NCBI GenBank assembly: GCA_963768565.1
Contig: CAVYIO010000007.1
Span: forward strand, 89,096-153,095
Length of the DNA stretch: 64,000 nt
Direction: 5' to 3'
From: JABDKH01 sp963768565
Lineage (GTDB): Bacteria > Bacteroidota > Rhodothermia > Rhodothermales > JABDKH01
The translations under genes were made by a program, and so were the position numbers. The notes under the pieces are model-generated. The model did no database searches and was not told the origin of the DNA. It saw nothing but the letters and a program-made list of their open reading frames with translations. How positions within the stretch are numbered: position 1 is the stretch's first letter; each line of letters opens with the position of its first letter. Shown here in pieces: positions 57,575 to 64,000 of this stretch.

Positions 57575-57595
57575 GTAAAGTTTATTAAACTTTAC
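57575..57595. promoter_or_regulatory. Probable CbbR operator
   Basis: A perfect palindrome: GTAAAGTTTA and its complement around one central base. It sits 5 bases upstream of the cbbR start and 60 bases upstream of cbbF. It also fits the T-N11-A class of LysR sites. A second copy in the fold-back arm is at 63,911-63,931. Confidence 0.7.
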
Positions 57596-57655
57596 TAAAT
57601 AATCAAGTCTAATCAGAATGTCATCTTATTAATATTACATAGCGAATAGAAGCAG

Positions 57656-58687
57656 ATGGCATCGCCCCGAACATTGGATCAATTTCTCAGTTCATCAGTG
57701 CAACGAGATCCGGCGCTCGAACAGCTTATGCCGATTGTGCAGGGCATTGCCAGCGCGGGCATTTCACTATCGAATTTGATTTCCCGCCATGGTTTGATCG
57801 ATTATGTTGATAGTGCGGGTAGTGAAAATTCCGATGGTGACTTGCAGACGCCGCTGGATATGCTGGCGCACAATATTTTCGAGACGGCGCTGAGTCAATT
57901 GCCAGTTTCGTTTCTGGCCTCTGAAGAACGGGCCGATTTGCTGGAAATCGATTCCGGGGCAGCCTACGGCGTAGCGCTCGACCCGCTCGACGGTTCATCG
58001 AATATCGAAACCAACATGTCTATCGGGACAATTTTCTCGGTATTGTCGGGTAGTGCCGAAAATTTACTGGGGCAGGATCTGGGTGACAGGCAAAAGGCTG
58101 CCGGATTTCTGGTTTATGGCCCGCAGACCAGGCTGGTGCTGACCTGCGGAGCAGGCACATTCATTTTCCTGCTCGAACCCGACGCGCAACAATTCTACCA
58201 GGTTGGTGATGCAGTCACGGTGCCATCGAAGCAGCGAGAGTTTGCCATCAATACTTCGAACTATCGTTTCTGGGATGACAGTGTGCGGCAATTCATCGAT
58301 GACTGTATTGCCGGCGAGAGTGGTCCACTGGGCGAAGATTTCAACATGCGCTGGAACGCATCACTGGTTGCCGAAGCCTACCGTATCCTGATGCGCGGCG
58401 GAGTTTTCCTTTATCCGGGTGATTCACGTCCCGGATATCAGAATGGCCGTTTACGCCTGTTATACGAGGCTTTACCGCTCGCCTTCGTGATCGAACAGGC
58501 GGGAGGCATGGCCAGCGATGGCAATCAGCGCATCCTGGAATCAAAGCTGATGTCATTGCATGAGCGTATTCCATTGATATTCGGTTCGAGTGACAGGATT
58601 CACGACGTGATCGACTACATCACCGGTGAAGCGGTTGAAAACACCCGGTTTCCACTCTTCGGAAATCGTGGCTTACTGAGAAATTAA
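57656..58687 (+). CDS. cbbF: Class I fructose-1,6-bisphosphatase
   Basis: Calvin-cycle and gluconeogenic phosphatase. 343 residues. Metal motif GVALDPLDGSSNIETN, the SIGTIFSV region and FLYPGDSRPGYQNGRLRLLYEA are characteristic. First gene of the cbb operon; PRK follows after 10 bases. Confidence 0.95.
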   Translation: MASPRTLDQFLSSSVQRDPALEQLMPIVQGIASAGISLSNLISRHGLIDYVDSAGSENSDGDLQTPLDMLAHNIFETALSQLPVSFLASEERADLLEIDSGAAYGVALDPLDGSSNIETNMSIGTIFSVLSGSAENLLGQDLGDRQKAAGFLVYGPQTRLVLTCGAGTFIFLLEPDAQQFYQVGDAVTVPSKQREFAINTSNYRFWDDSVRQFIDDCIAGESGPLGEDFNMRWNASLVAEAYRILMRGGVFLYPGDSRPGYQNGRLRLLYEALPLAFVIEQAGGMASDGNQRILESKLMSLHERIPLIFGSSDRIHDVIDYITGEAVENTRFPLFGNRGLLRN

Positions 58688-58697
58688 GGGTCAGATT

Positions 58698-59573
58698 ATG
58701 TCCAGAAAGAATCCGATTTTATCGATTACCGGTTCGTCAGGTGCTGGCACCTCGACCGTAAAAAGCACTTTTGAAAATATTTTTTTTCGCGAAAACATCA
58801 GTGCCTGTTATATCGAGGGAGATGCATTTCACCGTTTTACCCGGCGGGAAATGAAAGCGGCGATGGCGCATGCAGAGGAATCTGGTAACAAAAACTTCAG
58901 CCACTTCGGGCCCGAGGCCAACCTGTTTGAGGAACTGGAAGAGGTGTTCCGCCAATACGGCGAAACCGGTGGCGGCAAGACCCGGCATTACGTGCATAAC
59001 GAGATTGAAAGCGAGCTCTACGGGGCCGCTCCGGGTGAGTTCAGCGAATGGGAATCCTTCCCGGAGAATACGGACTTGCTGTTTTACGAGGGGCTGCACG
59101 GTGCGATCAAGACCGAGCAGGCAAACGTGGCGCAATATGCAGATCTCAAGGTCGGGGTCGTTCCGGTCATCAATCTGGAGTGGATTCAAAAGATCCATCG
59201 CGACAAGGTTGCCCGGGGATATTCGGCGGAAGCGATCACCGATACTATTTTGCGGCGCATGCCGGATTACATCGAGTATATCTGCCCGCAATTTACCAAT
59301 ACCGATATCAATTTCCAGCGTGTACCGATTGTCGATACCTCGAACCCGTTTATCTCCCGCTGGATTCCGACTGCGGATGAGTCGATGGTAGTGATTCGAT
59401 TCGCCAATCCGCGCGGCATCGATTTCCCTTATCTGTTAACCATGATTCACAACAGCTTCATGTCACGACCGAATGTCATCGTGATTCCGGGCGGCAAGAT
59501 CGATCTTGCGATGCAACTCATATTTACCCCGCTGGTGATGCAGATGGTCGAGCGGAAACGTCGCGCGGCCTAG
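58698..59573 (+). CDS. cbbP: Phosphoribulokinase, class I
   Basis: Makes ribulose-1,5-bisphosphate from ribulose-5-phosphate and ATP. 291 residues. P-loop GSSGAGTSTV, YIEGDAFHRFTR, FYEGLHGAI with the catalytic region, and TNTDINFQRVP. Together with RuBisCO it defines the Calvin cycle. Downstream gap to cbbA is 46 bases. Confidence 0.96.
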   Translation: MSRKNPILSITGSSGAGTSTVKSTFENIFFRENISACYIEGDAFHRFTRREMKAAMAHAEESGNKNFSHFGPEANLFEELEEVFRQYGETGGGKTRHYVHNEIESELYGAAPGEFSEWESFPENTDLLFYEGLHGAIKTEQANVAQYADLKVGVVPVINLEWIQKIHRDKVARGYSAEAITDTILRRMPDYIEYICPQFTNTDINFQRVPIVDTSNPFISRWIPTADESMVVIRFANPRGIDFPYLLTMIHNSFMSRPNVIVIPGGKIDLAMQLIFTPLVMQMVERKRRAA

Positions 59574-59619
59574 CGGTGAGCTGCTGACTCCAAATTCAAT
59601 AGCGAGAGAATCTTTCAAA

Positions 59620-60702
59620 ATGGCACGCATAACTTTAAGGCAACTACTCGACCACGCGGCAGAATACGGCTACGGCGTTCCCGCGTTCAATATCAACAAC
59701 ATGGAACAGGTACTGGCGATTATGAACGCAGCCAGTGCAGTAGACGCACCGGTAATACTTCAGGCCAGTCGCGGCGCGCGCAGCTATGCGGGCGATATCA
59801 TGATTCGCAAGATGGTTGAAGCGGCCGAAGAAATGTATCCGCAAATCCCGATTTGCCTGCACCAGGATCACGGCAACAACCGCGCTACCTGCGTGTCGGC
59901 GATGCAGGCGAGTTTCACCTCGGTGATGATGGATGGCTCCCTCGAAGCCGATGCCAAAACACCCGCCAGCTATGAGTACAACCTCGATATCACCGCCGAG
60001 GTTACCCGCATTGCCCACGATATCGGGGTCTCGGTCGAGGGTGAGCTCGGTTGCCTCGGTTCGCTCGAAACCGGCGAAGGCGAGAAAGAGGATGGCCACG
60101 GCTTCGAAGGCAGTCTGAGCAAGGAGCAGTTGCTGACCGATCCCGACCAGGCGGTCGATTTCGTTACCCGCACCCGGGTGGATGCGCTCGCGATCGCGAT
60201 GGGAACCTCGCACGGCGCCTACAAGTTCAGTCGCAAACCGGATGGTGAAATCCTGGCGATGAACGTGGTCAAGGAAATCAACCAGAAGCTGCCCGAGGTG
60301 CACCTGGTCATGCACGGTTCATCGTCGGTGCCGCAGGAATTGCAGGACGTCTTCAACCAGTTCGGCGGTGAAATGCCGCAAACCTGGGGAGTACCGATCG
60401 AGGAAATCGTGCGCGGTATCAAGCATGGCGTGCGCAAGGTCAATATCGATACCGATTGCCGACTCGCCATGAGCGGCGAATTCCGCCGTATCGGCGAGCA
60501 GGACAAGAGCCAGTTCGACCCGCGCAAATTCCTGACGCCGGCGTTGAAGGCGATGGAAGACCTCTGCCGCGACCGTTTCGAACAGTTCGAAACCGCGGGC
60601 AATGCCTCGAAGATCAAGCCGATCAGCGTCGCCGACATGGCAAAAGCATATGCCAGCGGTGCGCTCGATCCTAAAGTTGCCAGCAGCCAGAGCGCTGCCT
60701 GA
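59620..60702 (+). CDS. cbbA: Class II fructose-bisphosphate aldolase, Calvin-cycle type
   Basis: 360 residues. Zinc motif CLHQDHGNN, DGSLEADAKTPASYEYN, the GELGCLGSLETGEGEKEDG stretch, and LVMHGSSSVPQEL. This long type with the GLGSLETG insertion is the class II Calvin subtype. It acts also in sedoheptulose-bisphosphate formation. cbbL starts 22 bases after the stop. Confidence 0.96.
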   Translation: MARITLRQLLDHAAEYGYGVPAFNINNMEQVLAIMNAASAVDAPVILQASRGARSYAGDIMIRKMVEAAEEMYPQIPICLHQDHGNNRATCVSAMQASFTSVMMDGSLEADAKTPASYEYNLDITAEVTRIAHDIGVSVEGELGCLGSLETGEGEKEDGHGFEGSLSKEQLLTDPDQAVDFVTRTRVDALAIAMGTSHGAYKFSRKPDGEILAMNVVKEINQKLPEVHLVMHGSSSVPQELQDVFNQFGGEMPQTWGVPIEEIVRGIKHGVRKVNIDTDCRLAMSGEFRRIGEQDKSQFDPRKFLTPALKAMEDLCRDRFEQFETAGNASKIKPISVADMAKAYASGALDPKVASSQSAA

Positions 60703-60724
60703 TTCACTATTTGGAGAACGACAA

Positions 60725-60836
60725 ATGAGTTCCAATAAAACCTACGATGCGGGCGTAAAAGATTACCGCGAAACCTACTGGATGCCGGATTACACGCCGG
60801 CGGACACCGATATCCTCGCCTGTTTCAAGATCACGC
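60725..60836 (+). CDS. cbbL: RuBisCO large subunit, 5' fragment
   Basis: The first ~37 codons of a form I (green-like, IA-type) RuBisCO large subunit: YDAGVKDYRETYWMPDYTP and ADTDILACFKIT. A GGAG ribosome site lies 9 bases upstream. The real gene is cut where the contig folds back on itself, so the rest (and cbbS) is missing. Confidence 0.88.
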
Positions 60837-60885
60837 CGCATCGTAGGTTTTATTGGAACTCATTTGTCGTTCTCCAAATAGTGAA

Positions 60886-61952
60886 TCAGGCAGCGCTCTG
60901 GCTGCTGGCAACATTTAGGATCGAGCGCACCGCTGGGCATATGCTTTTGCCATGTCGGCGACACTGATCGGCTTGATCTTCGAGGCATTGCCCGCGGTTT
61001 CGAACTGTTCGAAACGGTCGCGGCAGAGGTCTTCCATCGCCTTCAACACCAGCATCAGGAATTTACGCGGGTCGAACTGGCTCCTGTCCTGCTCGCCGAT
61101 ACGGCGAATTCCGCCGCTCATGGCGAGTCGGCAATCAGGCCTATCGATATTGACCTTGCGCAGGCCATGCTTGATACCGCGCACGATTTCCTCCGATCGG
61201 TTCTCCCAGGTTTGCGGCATTTCACCGCCGAACTGGTTGAAGACGTCCTCGTCCTACAGCATGATGAACCGTGCATGACCAGGTGCACCTCGGGCAGCTT
61301 CTGGTTAATTTCCTTGACAACGTTCATCGCCAGGATTTCACCATCCGGTTTGCGACTGAACTTGTAGGCGCCGTGCCCGTTCATCGCGATCGCGAGCGCG
61401 TCCACCCGGGTGCGGGTAACGAAATCGACCGCCTGGTCGGGATCGGTCAGCAACTGCTCCTTGCTCAGACTGCCTTCGAAGCCGTGGCCATCTTCTTTCT
61501 CGCCTTCGCCGGTTTCGAGCGAACCGAGAGCAACCGGACTCACCCTCGACCGAGACCCCGATATCGTGGGCAATGCGGGTGAACCTCGGCGGTGATATCG
61601 AGGTTGTACTCATAGCTGGCGGTGTTGGCATCGGCTTCGAGAGAGCGATCCATCATCACCGAAGTGGAAACTCGCCTGCATCGCCGATGCGGTTGTTGCC
61701 ATGATCCTGGTGCAGGCAAATCGGGGTTTGCGGATACATTTCTTCGGCCGCTTCAACCATCTTGCGATCGTCGCATCGCCCCCGCCGTAGCTGCGTGCGC
61801 CGCGACTGGCCTGAAGTATTACCGTGCGTGTCTTGCACTGCGCTCGTTCATCAGCACCAGTCCCTGTTCCATGTTGTTGATTGAATGCGGGAACACCATG
61901 GCCCATATTCTGCCGCGTGGTCGAGTAGTTGCCTTAAAGTTATGCGTGCCAT
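60886..61952 (-). pseudogene. Broken copy of cbbA in the fold-back arm
   Basis: Matches 59,620-60,702 reversed. Start and stop codons are recognisable, but the reading frame is broken by several indels. Artefact copy, not a paralogue. Confidence 0.85.
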
Positions 61953-61998
61953 TTTGAAAGATTCTCTCGCTACTGAATTTGGAGTCAGCAGCTCACCG

Positions 61999-62853
61999 CT
62001 AGGCCGCGCGACGGTCCGCTCGACCATCTGGCGGGTAGAATGTGGGTTCATCGCAAGATCGATCTTGCCACCTGGAATCACGATGACATTCGGTCGTGAC
62101 ATGAAGCTGTTGTGAATCATGGTAGACGGGAAATCGATGCCGCGCGGATTGGCGAATCGAATCGCTACCATCGACTCATCCGCAGTCGGAATCCAGCGGC
62201 GAGAAACGGGTTGCGAGTATCGACAATCGGTACACGCTGGAAATTGATATCGGTATTGGTGAATTGCGGGCATATGTACTCGATGTAATCCGGCATGCGC
62301 GAATAATATCGGTCATGGCTTCCGCCGAGTATCCCCGGGCAACCTTGTCGCGATGGATCTTTTGAATCCACTCAGATTGATGACCGGAACAACCCCCCAA
62401 CCTTGGAGTCTCATATTGCGCCACGTTTGCCTGCTCAACTAATCACGCATTGCAGACCCCCTCGTAAAACAACAGGTCCGTATTCTCGGGAAGGATTCCC
62501 ATTCGCTGAACTAGCCGGAGCGGCCAATTCGAAGAGCTCGCTTTCAATCTGGTTATGACATAATGCCGGGTCTTGCCGCCACCGGTTTCGCCGTATTGGC
62601 GGAACACCCTCTTCCAGTTCCTCAAACAGGTTGGCCTCGGGCCCGAAGTTGCTGAAGTTTTTGTTACCAGATTCCTCTGCATGCGCCATCGCCGTTTTCA
62701 TTTCCCGCCAGGGTAAAACGGTGAAATGCATCTAGCTCGATGTAACAGGCACTGATGTTTTCACGAAGAAATTGCTTCAAAAGTACTCTTTACGGTCGAG
62801 GTGCCAGCACCTGACGAACCGGTAATCGATAAAATCGGATTCTTTCTGGACAT
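61999..62853 (-). pseudogene. Broken copy of cbbP in the fold-back arm
   Basis: Matches 58,698-59,573 reversed, about 20 bases shorter, with multiple frameshifts. Artefact copy. Confidence 0.85.
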
Positions 62854-62863
62854 AATCTGACCC

Positions 62864-63850
62864 TTAATCCTCAGTAAGCCACGATTTCCGAAGAGTGGAA
62901 ACCGGGTGTTTTCAACCGCTTCACCGGTGATGTAGTGGATCACGTCGTGAATCCTGTCACTCGAACCGAATATCAATGGAATACGCTCATGCAATGACAT
63001 CAGCTTTGATTCCAGGATGCGCTGATTGCCATCGCTGCGGCCTGCCTCCGCCTGTTCGATCACGAAGGCAAGCGGTAAAGCTCATTAGCAGCCGTAAACG
63101 GCCATTCTGATATCCGGGACGTGAATCACCCGGATAAAGGAAAACTCCGCCGCGCATCAGGATACAGTATTCGGCAAGATGTTGAAATCTTCACCCCATG
63201 GACCACTCTCGCCGCAAATGCATCATCGATGAATTGCCGCACACTGCTCGTCCAGAAACGATAGTTCGAAGTATTGATGGCAAACTCTCGCTGTTGTCGA
63301 TCAGCACCGTGAGTGCATCACCAACCTGGTAGTTCTTGCGCGTCGGGCTCGAGCAGGAAAATGAATGTGCTGCACCAGCCTGGTCTGGGGGCCGTAAAAC
63401 AGAAATCCGGCAGCCTTTTGCCTGTCACCCGAATCCTGCCCAGTAAATTTTCGGCATTACCCGACAATACCGAGAAAATTGTCCCGATAGACATGTTGGT
63501 TTCGATATTCGATGAACCGTCGAGCGGGTCGAGCGCTACGCCGTAGGCTGCCCCGGAATCGATTTCCGGCGAATCGGCCCGTTCTTCAGAGGCCAGAAAC
63601 GAAACCGTAATTGACTCAGCGCCGTCTCGAAAATACTGTGCGCCAGCATATCCAGCGGCGTCTGCAAGTCACCATCGGAATTTTCACTACCCGCGCTATC
63701 CACCGTGATCAAACCATGGCGGGAAATCAAATTCGATAGTGAAATGCCAGCGCTGGCAATGCCCTGCACAATCGGCACTAACTGTTCGAGCGCCGGATCT
63801 CTTTGCACTGATGAACTGAGAAATTGATCCAATGTTCGGGGCGATGCCAT
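62864..63850 (-). pseudogene. Broken copy of cbbF in the fold-back arm
   Basis: Matches 57,656-58,687 reversed, about 45 bases shorter, frame lost in several places. Artefact copy. Confidence 0.85.
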
Positions 63851-63935
63851 CTGCTTCTATTCGCTATGTAATATTTATAAGATGGTATTCTGATTAGACT
63901 TGATTATTTAGTAAAGTTTAATAAACTTTACTAAT

Positions 63936-64000
63936 ATGAAAGAAAATCTTTACCCATGGTTACGCCAGATCACCCTAGAACAAATGCGAGGTTTTACCGC
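63936..64000 (+). pseudogene. 5' end of the cbbR copy, cut by window end
   Basis: The first ~22 codons of the cbbR copy (MKENLYPWLRQITLEQMRGF), one substitution from the other arm. Confidence 0.85.

Larger units (their letters stand above)
57502..60752 (+). repeat. Inverted repeat, accurate arm
   Basis: The cbbR 5' end through cbbL start. It is repeated as reverse complement at 60,837-64,000, separated by about 85 bases (the unpaired part of cbbL). All genes in this arm are intact. Confidence 0.9.
60837..64000 (-). repeat. Inverted repeat, degraded fold-back arm
   Basis: Reverse complement of 57.5-60.75 kb with numerous indels and substitutions; between matching landmarks it is about 80 bases shorter over 3.1 kb. 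The fold begins in the cbbL start and the window ends inside the second cbbR copy. The most likely cause is a hairpin or template-plus-complement read. Confidence 0.9.

Noticed and set aside
60886..63850. Second set of cbb genes as paralogues
   Set aside because: They are an exact-order reverse copy with many frameshifts next to a tight pivot, as expected of a hairpin artefact.

Overview
The window is not one natural chromosome segment. It reads as a long-read metagenome contig built from two unrelated bacteria and ending in a fold-back artefact.

Part A (1 to about 37,170) is G+C-rich and looks like a Rhodothermota/Bacteroidota-lineage bacterium. Supporting features are a two-component-regulator-type propeller protein with a type IX-like sorting tail, a PEGA/TonB fusion, a fused E1 alpha-beta 2-oxoacid dehydrogenase, and a TAnnTTTG-type promoter. 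Most genes are housekeeping: sppA, gpmI, nth, tRNA-Glu and tRNA-His, ribH, upp, an ftsE-like gene, pdxA, a leucyl aminopeptidase, an NrnA-type phosphoesterase, ddl, pyrC, alr, a PhoB/PhoR-type pair and a Cys/Met gamma-family enzyme. Four genes (sppA, the propeller gene, a methyltransferase and ddl) carry single-base insertions that look like residual sequencing errors.

At about 37,170 the sequence switches inside leuA, which has only its first ~154 codons, to Part B. Part B is less G+C-rich and is a gammaproteobacterium with a Calvin-cycle operon (divergent cbbR, then cbbF-cbbP-cbbA-cbbL), so it is probably a chemolithoautotroph.

Between leuA and the cbb operon lies an envelope-oriented region. 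It holds an Lrp regulator, a JmjC-like oxygenase, small secreted proteins, an adaptor/TolC pair, two CXXC thioredoxin-fold proteins, an RND pump with its adaptor, an OmpA-type lipoprotein, and a three-gene operon headed by a MotA/TolQ/ExbB-type proton channel. Divergent from that operon is a secreted protein made of eleven 9-residue Y-x-x-x-M-N-P repeats. The same dyad, ATATTAG-N6-CTAATAT, lies in the divergent control region of this repeat-protein/proton-channel pair and in that of the thioredoxin/RND pair, so the two may form one regulon. This is the best candidate in the window for an undescribed envelope system.

From about 60,837 to the end the sequence is the reverse complement of 57.5 to 60.75 kb, with many indels. 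It is a low-accuracy hairpin copy, and the broken cbb genes there should not be counted as real paralogues.
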